From: Rufibacter roseolus
Lineage (GTDB): Bacteria; Bacteroidota; Bacteroidia; Cytophagales; Hymenobacteraceae
Direction of reading: 5' to 3'
DNA length: 64,000 bases
Assembly (NCBI RefSeq): GCF_017916365.1
Contig: NZ_JAFMSU010000001.1
Location: forward strand, 1,827,028-1,891,027
Shown here in pieces: positions 24,820 to 33,652 of this stretch. Position 1 is the stretch's first letter; every line of letters starts with the position of its first letter. Both the position numbers and the translations under genes were made by a program. Under the pieces are notes generated by a model. That model did no database searches and was not told the DNA's origin. It saw only the letters and a list, made by a program, of their open reading frames with translations.

Positions 24820-27249
24820 ATGATGCGGCAAAAACTGCACCTGCATACCCTGCTTATCACGCTATTGACTTTAGGAGCCTGTACTTCCACCGATACCTTG
24901 GTAAGAGAACGCTCTGATTTCACCAAAAACTGGTCCTTTAACCTCGGAGACAATGCCAGTGCCAAGGAAACCACCTTCAATGACAGCCAGTGGCGCAAAC
25001 TGAGCGTGCCCCATGACTGGAGCGTGGAAGGCAAATTTGACGAGAAGAACCCGGCCGGCGTTGGAGGCGGCGCTTTGCCCGGGGGCATCGGTTGGTACCG
25101 CAAAACCTTTACCGTAGACGCCAAAGACAAAGACAGGCTGGTTTACCTGGCCTTCGATGGCGTCTACACCAATTCTGAGGTCTGGGTCAACGGCCAATAC
25201 CTGGGCAAAAGACCCTACGGCTACATCTCTTTCCGGTATGACATCACGCCGCACCTCAAATACGGTCCGGAGCAGAACGTGGTAGCCGTAAAAGTGGACA
25301 ACGCCCAGCAGCCTAACTCACGCTGGTACTCCGGGTCCGGCATTTACCGCAATGTGTGGCTGGTGAAGACCAATCCGGTGCATGTAGACCAGTGGGGCAC
25401 CTTTGTAACTACGCCGCAGGTATCTGAGCAATCTGCGAGGGTAAACATCACCACCAGCATCAGAAATGCCAAACAGCAGGGCGGGAACATCACCTTGCGT
25501 ACGCTTGTGGTGGATGCCCAGGGCAAGGAAGTCGCCCGCACCGCCTCAGAGAAAGTAGCTTTGCAGAGCGAGGTTACGGAGGTGAAACAGGACCTGACCG
25601 TGACTGATCCTAAGTTGTGGTCAGTGGAGAGTCCGTACCTGTACAAGGTGGTGACGCTGGTGGAGCAGAATGGCAAAGTGGTGGACAACTACGAGACGCC
25701 ACTGGGCATCAGGACCTTCAAATTCGATGCGAAGACGGGCTTTACGCTCAATGGTAAACCCATGAAGATCAATGGAGTCTGTAACCACCATGACCTGGGG
25801 GCTTTGGGCGCGGCCATCAACGTGCGGGCGCTGGAGCGGCAACTGGAGATCATGAAAGGCCTGGGTGTGAACGGCATCCGGACCTCTCACAACCCGCCGG
25901 CCCCTGAGTTGCTGGACCTCTGCGACAAAATGGGCTTCATTGTCATGGATGAGTCCTTTGACATGTGGAAGAAAGAGAAAAGCAAGTATGATTACAGCCT
26001 CGCCTGGGACCAATGGCACAAACGCGATTTGGAGGATTTCATCAAACGCGACCGAAACCACCCCAGCGTGTTTATCTGGAGCATCGGCAACGAGATACCA
26101 GAGCAGTGGGCCCCGGAAGGAACCACCATCACCAAAGAACTGGTAAGCATCGTGAAGAACCTGGATACCACGCGTCCGGTGACGGTGGGCATCAATGAGC
26201 CCACGCCCAATAATACCATCTATAAATCAGGGGCGCTGGATTTGTTCGGCTTCAACTACCACCACCAGGATTTTGAGAAGTTCCCGCAGACCTTTCCGGG
26301 GCAGAAATTCATCGCTACCGAGACGGTCTCTGCTTTGATGACCCGCGGGCACTATGACATGCCCTCAGACAGCCTGCGCCGCTGGCCCATCAGGTGGGAT
26401 CTGCCTTTCACCACTGGCAACAAAGACCTCACCGTCTCGGCCTACGATAACGTGAGCACGCCTTGGGGTTCTACCCACGAGGAGACCTGGAAGGTGATGA
26501 AAAAGCACGCCTACCTGTCCGGACAATACATCTGGACCGGGTTCGATTACCTGGGCGAGCCCACGCCATACGGCTGGCCGGCCCGCAGCTCTTACTTCGG
26601 GATTGTGGATCTGGCCGGTTTCCCCAAAGACGTGTACTACATGTACAAAAGCGAGTGGACGAAGGGGCCGGTGCTGCACGTTTTCCCGCACTGGAACTGG
26701 GAGCCCGGCAAGACCGTGGATGTGATGGCCTACTACAATAACGCCGATGAGGTGGAGCTGTTTTTGAACGGCAAATCTGTGGGCGTGAAAAAGAAACAGG
26801 GCGATGACCTGCACGTGATGTGGCGCCTGCCTTTCCAACCGGGCACCCTGAGGGCGGTGTCCCGCGCAGGCGGCAAGGAAGTGCTTTCCAAAGAAATCAA
26901 GACTGCCGGCGCCCCGGCCAAAATTGTGCTGGAAGCCGACCGCACCCAGATTTCCGCCGATGGCAAGGACCTTTCCTTTGTGACGGTGAAGATCATGGAC
27001 AAAGACGGCAACCTGGTGCCCCGCGCCGATAACCTGGTTCACTTCAGTATAGACGGAAAGGCCACCATCGCGGGCGTGGACAACGGCTTGCAAACCAGCA
27101 TGGAGTCCTTCAAAGCCAATCACCGGAAAGCCTTCAACGGCCTCTGCCTCGCTATTTTGCAGGCCCAGGAAGAAGTCGGCACCGTGAAACTGACCGCCAC
27201 CTCTGAAGGGCTTGCCCCGGCTACCGTGACCATCCAACTGAAAAAGTAA
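24820..27249 (+). CDS. Glycoside hydrolase family 2 lipoprotein, beta-galactosidase-like
   Basis: 809 residues. The lipoprotein signal ends at C21 (LLTLGACTSTDT) without an acidic run, so a periplasm-facing anchor is likely. The layout is a GH2 sugar-binding domain (about 30-190, GGALPGGIGWYRKTF), an Ig-like domain, the TIM barrel (about 300-570) and a DUF4982-type domain (about 610-690, VDVMAYYNNADEVELFLNGK). The chain ends with an invasin-like beta domain (KIVLEADRTQISADGKDLSF). The acid/base is E425 in IWSIGNEIPEQW, and the nucleophile is probably E501 in FIATETVSAL. This architecture is common for beta-galactosidases in PULs, though some relatives act as beta-glucuronidases. In PUL1 it could strip galactose from side chains after import. 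Confidence 0.92.
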   Translation: MMRQKLHLHTLLITLLTLGACTSTDTLVRERSDFTKNWSFNLGDNASAKETTFNDSQWRKLSVPHDWSVEGKFDEKNPAGVGGGALPGGIGWYRKTFTVDAKDKDRLVYLAFDGVYTNSEVWVNGQYLGKRPYGYISFRYDITPHLKYGPEQNVVAVKVDNAQQPNSRWYSGSGIYRNVWLVKTNPVHVDQWGTFVTTPQVSEQSARVNITTSIRNAKQQGGNITLRTLVVDAQGKEVARTASEKVALQSEVTEVKQDLTVTDPKLWSVESPYLYKVVTLVEQNGKVVDNYETPLGIRTFKFDAKTGFTLNGKPMKINGVCNHHDLGALGAAINVRALERQLEIMKGLGVNGIRTSHNPPAPELLDLCDKMGFIVMDESFDMWKKEKSKYDYSLAWDQWHKRDLEDFIKRDRNHPSVFIWSIGNEIPEQWAPEGTTITKELVSIVKNLDTTRPVTVGINEPTPNNTIYKSGALDLFGFNYHHQDFEKFPQTFPGQKFIATETVSALMTRGHYDMPSDSLRRWPIRWDLPFTTGNKDLTVSAYDNVSTPWGSTHEETWKVMKKHAYLSGQYIWTGFDYLGEPTPYGWPARSSYFGIVDLAGFPKDVYYMYKSEWTKGPVLHVFPHWNWEPGKTVDVMAYYNNADEVELFLNGKSVGVKKKQGDDLHVMWRLPFQPGTLRAVSRAGGKEVLSKEIKTAGAPAKIVLEADRTQISADGKDLSFVTVKIMDKDGNLVPRADNLVHFSIDGKATIAGVDNGLQTSMESFKANHRKAFNGLCLAILQAQEEVGTVKLTATSEGLAPATVTIQLKK

Positions 27250-27258
27250 AAGACAACC

Positions 27259-27302
27259 CTCTGTTTTAAGCCTGATTCTGAAGAAATAGCCTTAAAATAG
27301 AG
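27259..27302. repeat. P40 intergenic palindrome
   Basis: CTCTGTTTTAAGCCTGATTC / GAAGAAATAGCCTTAAAATA, then GAG. It lies between the GH2 stop and the esterase start, inside the PUL1 transcription unit. Confidence 0.6.
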
Positions 27303-27334
27303 GGAAAAATATGCTCTTAAAGATGATTTCCTAC

Positions 27335-27991
27335 ATGAAAAAACAAGTATCGCTCTTCTTTCTGCTAGTGCTGTTGGTTTGCTACGGAGCCTCGGCACAG
27401 AACAAAATCAAGGTGGCCTGCGTGGGCAACAGCATCACCGAGGGGGCTGGTCTTACCCAGCCTTATCCCGTAGTGCTGCAACAACTCCTAGGCGATGGCT
27501 ACGAAGTGCGCAACTACGGCATGGGCGGCCGCACGTTACTGAAAAAAGGCGATTTCCCGTTCTGGAACGAGGCCAAATACCAGGATGCCCTTTCCTGGAA
27601 CCCAGACATCGTGATCATCAAACTGGGTACCAACGACTCCAAGCCTCAGAACTGGAAATTCAAGGACGAGTTCATCCCAGACTATGTCCAGTTTGTGAAC
27701 TCTTTCAAAAAATTGCCCTCAAAACCCAAAGTGTACGTCTGTACCCCAGTGCCGGTGTTCGAAGAGAAATTCAGCATCCGGAAAGAGGTGGTGAATACGG
27801 AGGTGCTGCCGGCGGTGAAAAAAGTAGCCAAAAAAACCAAGGTAAAGACCATTGACCTGTATACGCCGTTTCTGGGCAAGGCAGACCTCACCTATGACGG
27901 TATCCACCCCAATGATGCCGGCGCGGCTTTGCTGGCCCAGGAGGTCTTCAAAGGCCTGAAAATCAAAGCCCCGAAAGCCGCCAGCCGATAA
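27335..27991 (+). CDS. SGNH/GDSL-family hydrolase (probable carbohydrate esterase)
   Basis: 218 residues from the ATG at 27335 (MKKQVSLFFLLVLLVCYGAS); an earlier in-frame ATG at 27311 adds only eight residues. The signal peptide ends at about ASAQ. Block I is ACVGNSITEGAGL with the nucleophile Ser, block II has the Gly in NYGMGGRT, block III is IIKLGTNDSKPQNW with the Asn, and block V is YDGIHPNDAG with the catalytic Asp and His. All four SGNH residues are present. Family knowledge: such enzymes in PULs often remove acetyl groups from polysaccharides. It is periplasmic or secreted, and fits a role in de-acetylating the PUL1 substrate so that exo-enzymes can proceed. Confidence 0.88.
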   Translation: MKKQVSLFFLLVLLVCYGASAQNKIKVACVGNSITEGAGLTQPYPVVLQQLLGDGYEVRNYGMGGRTLLKKGDFPFWNEAKYQDALSWNPDIVIIKLGTNDSKPQNWKFKDEFIPDYVQFVNSFKKLPSKPKVYVCTPVPVFEEKFSIRKEVVNTEVLPAVKKVAKKTKVKTIDLYTPFLGKADLTYDGIHPNDAGAALLAQEVFKGLKIKAPKAASR

Positions 27992-27996
27992 CCCCC

Positions 27997-28032
27997 GTTT
28001 CAGGCCTGATTATGCCAAATCAGGCCTGAAAC
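27997..28032. repeat. P40 intergenic palindrome (perfect arms)
   Basis: GTTTCAGGCCTGATT and AATCAGGCCTGAAAC are exact inverted copies (15 bases each) around a six-base loop. The best-matched short P40 copy, six bases past the esterase stop and upstream of the GH95-like gene. Confidence 0.75.
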
Positions 28033-28116
28033 AGAGTTTTTGCTCAGCATAGTTCTGCTGAGAAAGGCTGCGTTTGCCCATTTTGTAGCCTATTCTTTAC
28101 CGTATTCCGCTTTTCA

Positions 28117-30534
28117 ATGCCGCTCCGTTACATTTTCCTTTTGCTGGTTTTACTTTTCACGGGAGGTTCGTTCACGGCCTCGGGCCAGGCAGATCTCTTC
28201 AGTCAGCCCAGGAAAGGCTTCGCCAGTTGGTTGCCGGCGGCCAGTTGGGAACACGCGCTGCTCAGCGGTAACGGGGCCATGGGCGCCATGGTCATGGGCA
28301 ACCCGCATGATGAGACCATCATCCTGAACCAGGCCCAACTGTATCTGCCCGCCACAGAGCCCAAGCCGCCCATTGACCAGGCTAGCAGGCTTGACGAGAT
28401 TCGCGCGTTGATTCTGGCCGGGAAAGGGGAAGAGGCCGCCATGGTTCCGGTGGAGCAGAGCATGAAAGAAGGTTACGGCGGCCACCTGTGGTCTAACCCG
28501 TACGTGCCCGCCTTTGACGTGCGCCTGCAGATGAAACCCTCTAACGTGCAGAAATACGTGCGCACCGTGGACTTTGAAACCGGGGAGGCCAACGTCACCT
28601 GGACCGATGCCAACGGCACCTACCAGCGCCGCCTGTTCGTCTCCCGCCCAGATAGCGCCATTGTCATTTCCATCAAAGGAACCGGAAAGATCAACGGCCG
28701 CCTGTCCTTCGCCCGCCGGCCCGTGGAATGGACCCAGTGGGAGCAGATCAACAAGACCGTGGAGAGCGTGAACATCGGCGCTGCCGATAACAAATGGCTT
28801 ACCTACAGAAGCGCCTACAAAAAGCGCTGGCCGGGCAGCCTGGAGGGCTACGAAGGCGTGGGCCGGGTAGAGGTGAAAGGCGGTAGCTCACGCACTGAGG
28901 GCAACGAGTTCATCGTCCAGAACGCCGATGAGGTGCTGGTATTCATCAAGATCAACGCCAACTATGACTACGCGCAATCGCAGGTAGACCGGATCAAAGA
29001 GCATTTGTCTGGCTTGCCCGCAGATTACCAAACCTTGGTTTCGCGCCACCGCAACGTGCACGGCGAGCTGTTCAATAGAGTAAAGCTTGATTTAGGCGGC
29101 GGGGCAGATGCGAACCTGTACACCGAGGCTTTGAACCTGAAAACCAAAACCGGGCAGGTGGCACCCGCCATCATTGAAAAGCAGTTTGATGCCGCCCGCT
29201 ATCACATCATCTCGGCTACCGGCATCAATCCGCCTAATCTGCAGGGTATATGGGGCGGTACCTGGTCACCGGCTTGGTCGTCAGATTTCACCCATGATGG
29301 AAACGTGGAGGTCGCCATCTCGGCGCTGCTCACCAGCCGGGTTCCGGAGTTGATGTTGGCTTACTTTGACTACCATGACAAGCGCCTGCAATTCTACCGA
29401 GACAACGCCAAAAAGATGTTCGGGACGCGGGGCATCCACGTGCCCTCGCACACCAGCAGCCACGGTTGGGACAACCACTTTGACCCCATCTGGTGCCTCA
29501 GCCTCTGGACCGGCGGGGCCGGCTGGACCGCCAGCTTTTACAACGATTACTGGCTGCACACCGGTGACCGCAAGTTCCTGAAGGAGCGCGCCTACCCGTT
29601 CATGAAGGAATCGGCGCTGTTCTATGAGGATTTTTTGAAAACCGACCAAAATGGAAAGTACGTTTTCAACCCGTCATACTCACCTGAGAACAACCCGGCC
29701 AACTTCAAGTCCCAGGCCAGCATCAACGCCACCATGGACGTGATGATCGCGAAGCAACTGCTTAGGAACTGCATCTCGGCCGCTCAGGAATTGAAGACTG
29801 ATAAAGCCCAGGTGAAGATATGGCAGGAGATGCTCACCAAAATGCCCGCCTATGAGCTGGATGAGGCCGGTGCTCTGAAGGAATGGCTCTGGCCCGGACT
29901 GCAGAACAACCACCAGCACCGTCACATTTCGCACCTGTACAGCCTCTATGACCAGGTAGACCCAGACTTTAAGAAGAACCCTCAGTTGCTTGCGGGAGCG
30001 CGCAAAGTGGTGGAGGAGAAAATGAAGTTCCGCTACAAAGAAAACGGCGGGGAGATGGTCTTCGGGATGGTGCAATTAGCTTTTGTGACCGCCAACCTGG
30101 AAGATGCGCCCACCACCGCCCAACTGATTGACTGGCTCTCGCGCTTCTATTGGACCAACGGCCTGGGCACCTACCACAATCCGGGTTCCTTGTTCAATAT
30201 GGACTTGAGTGGCGGGTATCCTTCGGTGATCATGCGGGCGCTGGTGTACTCAGAGCCGGGTTTGGTGAAGGTGTTACCGGCGGTGCCGGAAGCCTGGCAA
30301 ACCGGCAGCATCTCGGGATTGCTCCTGCGCGGCGGGGTGGAAGTAAAAAGCCTTGCCTGGAGTCAGGAAGAGGTAACCCTGGTGTTGCAGGCTCCTAAAA
30401 AGCAAAGTATCGCGCTGCAAGCCCCTAAAAACATGCTATTGGTTTCCGGCGCGAAAGCCGCCAAAAGACAAAGAACCACCAAAGTGGATCTATCCGCTAA
30501 TAAAGAAGTTAAGCTTGTTTTCCGGGCGAAGTAG
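28117..30534 (+). CDS. Glycoside hydrolase family 95-like enzyme
   Basis: 805 residues with a signal peptide (MPLRYIFLLLVLLFTGGSFT to about SGQA). The N-terminal beta domain starts with WLPAASWEHALLSGNGAMGA, a family hallmark. The (alpha/alpha)6 barrel has LQGIWGGTWSPAWSSDFTHD (about 379-398), NPSYSPENNPANF with the proposed acid E524, and NNHQHRHISHLYSLYDQ (about 597-612). The C-terminal domain ends with a beta region. GH95 enzymes are alpha-L-fucosidases or alpha-L-galactosidases. The usual Y-T-x-N-I-N-x-E motif is changed here to F-T-H-D-G-N-V-E, so the first catalytic-helper Asn is D394. Activity and specificity may therefore differ from the best-known members. It is the last enzyme of the PUL1 operon and is followed by strong hairpins. 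Confidence 0.85.
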   Translation: MPLRYIFLLLVLLFTGGSFTASGQADLFSQPRKGFASWLPAASWEHALLSGNGAMGAMVMGNPHDETIILNQAQLYLPATEPKPPIDQASRLDEIRALILAGKGEEAAMVPVEQSMKEGYGGHLWSNPYVPAFDVRLQMKPSNVQKYVRTVDFETGEANVTWTDANGTYQRRLFVSRPDSAIVISIKGTGKINGRLSFARRPVEWTQWEQINKTVESVNIGAADNKWLTYRSAYKKRWPGSLEGYEGVGRVEVKGGSSRTEGNEFIVQNADEVLVFIKINANYDYAQSQVDRIKEHLSGLPADYQTLVSRHRNVHGELFNRVKLDLGGGADANLYTEALNLKTKTGQVAPAIIEKQFDAARYHIISATGINPPNLQGIWGGTWSPAWSSDFTHDGNVEVAISALLTSRVPELMLAYFDYHDKRLQFYRDNAKKMFGTRGIHVPSHTSSHGWDNHFDPIWCLSLWTGGAGWTASFYNDYWLHTGDRKFLKERAYPFMKESALFYEDFLKTDQNGKYVFNPSYSPENNPANFKSQASINATMDVMIAKQLLRNCISAAQELKTDKAQVKIWQEMLTKMPAYELDEAGALKEWLWPGLQNNHQHRHISHLYSLYDQVDPDFKKNPQLLAGARKVVEEKMKFRYKENGGEMVFGMVQLAFVTANLEDAPTTAQLIDWLSRFYWTNGLGTYHNPGSLFNMDLSGGYPSVIMRALVYSEPGLVKVLPAVPEAWQTGSISGLLLRGGVEVKSLAWSQEEVTLVLQAPKKQSIALQAPKNMLLVSGAKAAKRQRTTKVDLSANKEVKLVFRAK

Positions 30535-30573
30535 GTTCACCTTCCGGTGATTTTGTGAAAAGCCATTGTTTCT

Positions 30574-30620
30574 AAAACAGCAAGGGCCGCAGTTTTCCAT
30601 ACTGCGGCCCTTGCTGTTTT
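30574..30620 (+). terminator. Terminator of the PUL1 operon
   Basis: AAAACAGCAAGGGCCGCAGT and ACTGCGGCCCTTGCTGTTTT are exact 20-base inverted copies with a seven-base loop, 40 bases past the GH95-like stop. A and T runs flank both sides, so it could act in both directions. A P40-like arm continues from it to about 30650. Confidence 0.85.
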
Positions 30621-30794
30621 AGACCTGTTTTCAGGAAAGTAGCCTTATAATGTGCGGACATCAGCATACTTATTTCGAAAACCCATGCAGATACTGGCGC
30701 TAGGATGTTCCTCTTTAAATCAGTTGGAAAAGTCTCGCCAGCGAACTTGAATGCTTCAGCGGCAATGGAGCTGTTTAGAAAGTGGTTTGCCACG

Positions 30795-30858
30795 ATAAAA
30801 GTAAATCCGATTCGGGGCTGTTTTCATCAAAACAGCCCCGAATCGGATTTACTTTTAT
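30795..30858. terminator. 30-base perfect hairpin, bidirectional terminator
   Basis: The left arm at 30795-30824 and the right arm at 30829-30858 are exact inverted copies around CATC. The inner part (CGGGGCTGTTTT / AAAACAGCCCCG) is P40-like. It lies 25 bases past the GH88 stop on the minus strand, between convergent genes, and probably stops transcription from both sides. Confidence 0.8.
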
Positions 30859-30882
30859 TGAGCTAAGCTGGAGGTTGAATAT

Positions 30883-32106
30883 CTATTTGATGAACGCCTG
30901 ATAGCGGCGGAGGGCCTCAATGTAGTAATAATCGCCGTAGGTGAGGGGCGTGTCTACTTCTGTGCCGGCTGGGTGGTGTCCCACGCCATGCTTCAGGATA
31001 AAGCCGCCGTTGGTGCCTGGTGCCGCACGGTAGGTGTCTGTTGATAAAGTTTGTATGATGGTCTCAGCGGCGCTGAAGTACTTGCGTGCCGCCGCATCCG
31101 GGGCATAGAGGCAGAGTTCCAGCAGGGCGGCCGCGTTGATAGCCCCGGCAGAGGCATCCCGCAGGGCATTCGGAATATTGGGAGCATTAAAGTCCCAGTA
31201 AGGAATTTTGTCTTCTGGTAGGTTGGGATGGTTCAGCATGAAGTCAGCCATATGAATGGCTTGGGTCAGGTACTTCGGGTCTTTGGTCTCGCGGTACATG
31301 ACGGTGTAACCATACAGGCCCCAGGCCTGTCCGCGCGCCCAGGCAGATTCATCAGCGTAGCCTTGGGCAGTTCTCTTTTGTTGCACCGCTCCCGTGGCTG
31401 GGTCATAATTGATGACGTGGTAGGAGCTATAATCTGGCCGGAAATGGTTTTTAAGCGTGGTGTTGGCGTGCGTAACGGCAAGTTTGTAGAAAGAAGAATC
31501 CCCGGTGGCCCGGGTGGCCCAGAACAGCAGTTCCAGGTTCATCATGTTGTCAATGATCACCAGAAACTCATTCTTGTCAGAGTCCCATGATTTAATGGCC
31601 CCAACTTTAGGGTTGAACCTTGAAGAAAGTGATTTGGCACTGTTTACCAGGATGTCTTTGTACTCGGCTTTTGGCGTTATCTCGTTTGCCTTGCCAAAAC
31701 TGCAATACATCATAAACCCCAGGTCATGGGTGGAAGTGTTGTATTGTTCTTTCTTCAGAGCCTCCAGCATGCGATTGGCTTCTGAATTCAGTTGCTTGTC
31801 GCCGGTGGCCTGGTAAAGGTAAAGCAAGGTGCCCGGGTAAAAACCGCTGCACCACCAATCAGAACCGCTGGTTTCCAAACTGTCTTTTTGGGCGTGATAA
31901 GTCTTCGGGAATCTGTTAGCCGGAAGCTTTGCTGCCAAAATTTTGTATTGAGCCGCGGCATCCTGGTAAAATCCGGAGATGGTCTTGGTGGGGATGTTCG
32001 TACTCTGGGGAACCTCTTTTAAAGCTGTTTTGCTGGAACTGCAGTTAAACTGCAGGAATAGCCCGCTTATCAAAAGCGCCTTCATTAAGATCCGGGTCAT
32101 TCGCAT
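30883..32106 (-). CDS. Glycoside hydrolase family 88 lipoprotein (unsaturated glucuronyl hydrolase-like)
   Basis: 407 residues. The lipoprotein signal ends at C22 (LFLQFNCSSSK) with no acidic residues after it, so it is probably anchored on the periplasmic side. The first ATG is used; in-frame ATGs at 32100 and 32085 are alternatives. The family features are the Asp in VIIDNMMNLELLFWATRATG, the aromatic site DESAWARGQAWGLYGYTVMY, the second Asp in RDASAGAINAAALLELCLY, and the C-terminal GHHPAGTEVDTPLTYGDYYY. Family knowledge: GH88 hydrates the double bond of unsaturated uronic acids left by polysaccharide lyases and so releases the sugar. No lyase is encoded here, so its partner must be elsewhere or its substrate differs. 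It is convergent to PUL1 and its co-regulation is uncertain. Confidence 0.9.
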   Translation of the reverse strand: MRMTRILMKALLISGLFLQFNCSSSKTALKEVPQSTNIPTKTISGFYQDAAAQYKILAAKLPANRFPKTYHAQKDSLETSGSDWWCSGFYPGTLLYLYQATGDKQLNSEANRMLEALKKEQYNTSTHDLGFMMYCSFGKANEITPKAEYKDILVNSAKSLSSRFNPKVGAIKSWDSDKNEFLVIIDNMMNLELLFWATRATGDSSFYKLAVTHANTTLKNHFRPDYSSYHVINYDPATGAVQQKRTAQGYADESAWARGQAWGLYGYTVMYRETKDPKYLTQAIHMADFMLNHPNLPEDKIPYWDFNAPNIPNALRDASAGAINAAALLELCLYAPDAAARKYFSAAETIIQTLSTDTYRAAPGTNGGFILKHGVGHHPAGTEVDTPLTYGDYYYIEALRRYQAFIK

Positions 32107-33652
32107 GGTTGGTCAGGGAGGAAGTGTTCTACCTGCAAGGATAAGGTTTTAGTTGTGAACCGCAATGGAGGGGTAGGTTGTTTTGGAGACTTGTATGGAC
32201 CTTTAAGTACTTGGGAGTATGATTTCCAAAACCTCAGCCTGTTTGTCTATGTTTTTCCAACAGTTCAAGCCCTTATAAGATATATCAGCAGCCCTTGGGC
32301 TTGCTGCTCCCTGCCAAAAAAAACAACTTACTTACCTTCTTTTTTAGCATTGATGCAATAGTTGTAGCAGAAGAATATAATGGCTGCTCATTTTGGGAGG
32401 ACCTATTATTGAAAAGCCTCTACCCTGTACTATGTCTAAGCTAAAGTTTAAGGGGTGCCTGCTCAAGCTCTTAGTAGAAAGGAACTGTTTTGAAAAATCA
32501 TTAAGCAAAAAGCATTATAGGTGGCTATTTAAGTGGTTTTACATTTAATGATTATCATAAATATAACAATGTCGTTGCTTTGATAAGGATAGGATAATTG
32601 GGTGTGCTTAAAAATGTTATAAACTAAAAGTAGGGAGGAAGGGATGATTTGTATACAGAAGAGTAGATTAATCCTTTTAAGAAAAAGTTGGTTCTGGTGC
32701 CATTTTGCTTGTTTGGCGTTAAAAATGAACCTGGTTTTTCTAAAATTTTCAATGGATTTAACATTTGATGCCCTACCCTGAAACATTGATGGGCGTTTTT
32801 GAAGAAAGAAATGCCTAAATTTATCATATTGAAAAAAGGAGAGTTGCCTTAGAAATATCTTGTTAAGTAGTATTTCAAGTTCCTCTCTAAAAGGGGAGAC
32901 TACTTTGCAAGGTGAAGTTCGTGCGAGGTATAAGAGTGAAGCCGCAGCAAGTAAGTCAGGCACGTTCGTTAGGATCTTCTCCTGGTTATTTCTTCGCTGG
33001 CTTTTCAACTACTTCCCAGCCTGATTACGATGAGGTATGAATGTTAAGTCAGCAATGGGTAAATAGGATAAAAGAATACCAGTTTAGAGGTCTTCCTTAC
33101 ACTTATATATAATCAATTACTTATCAGAAAAACACCTTTTTACTTAATTCAGGCAACATAGATACCTGTCTTGGTCTGTTTTTCTGCTTTGTATAAATTT
33201 GAAATAATCTGAACTGCATTATGAATTCTCTAAAAACAGATATTTTAAAGATGATTAAATTTTGTTTATGGAAATGGAATTTGTTTTCTATATTTATGCC
33301 AACGTTGGCGTGCATGGTTAGGTTAGACTGCCGCAATCAATCAAAGAATTGATAAGAAAGTATTATACGACGGCTTTAAATCTTCTTAGATTTGTAAGGT
33401 TACTGAAAGTGTTTGGAGGGTGTTGAAGGATGGAGAGGAACGTGACTGGCCTAAAAAGTGACTTTTGGTCCAAACAGGAACAAAACAAATGGAGGTTCTC
33501 CCCTAAAACCTCTGGTAGAGCATTAAAAGGCTTATTCTACTTGATTTTACTTGACACCATTTTCTTAAAGTTAATCTCCTGACTAGAGTGCATCTAGTGA
33601 GTTTTTATTATTCACCACTATACTATGTTTACTACCTAATTCAAATTACCCT
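32107..33652. other. AT-rich gene-poor region upstream of PUL2
   Basis: About 1.5 kb, clearly richer in A and T than its surroundings, between the divergent GH88 and PUL2 genes. The longest open frames (for example minus strand 32529-33008) have odd composition (FFLQKRPSMFQGRASNVKSI) and no family resemblance, so I do not call them. A CTCTCTAAAAGGGGAG repeat (about 32882-32897) resembles the intergenic repeats elsewhere. It may contain a long 5' leader, a small RNA or decayed DNA; I cannot tell which. Confidence 0.55.
33171..33201 (+). promoter_or_regulatory. Candidate Bacteroidota-type promoter for PUL2
   Basis: TTGG at 33171-33174, a 19-base spacer and TAAATTTG at 33194-33201 fit the Bacteroidota consensus TTTG - about 19 - TAnnTTTG. 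It would give a leader of about 440 bases before susC. A second -7-like box (TAGATTTG, 33387-33394) has no matching -33 element. A match of this size can occur by chance in AT-rich DNA. Confidence 0.35.

Noticed and set aside
32529-33008. Minus-strand frame of 159 residues in the AT-rich gap
   Set aside because: Rich in Phe, Lys and Gln, with no family pattern, no credible start context, and part of it overlaps repeat DNA.
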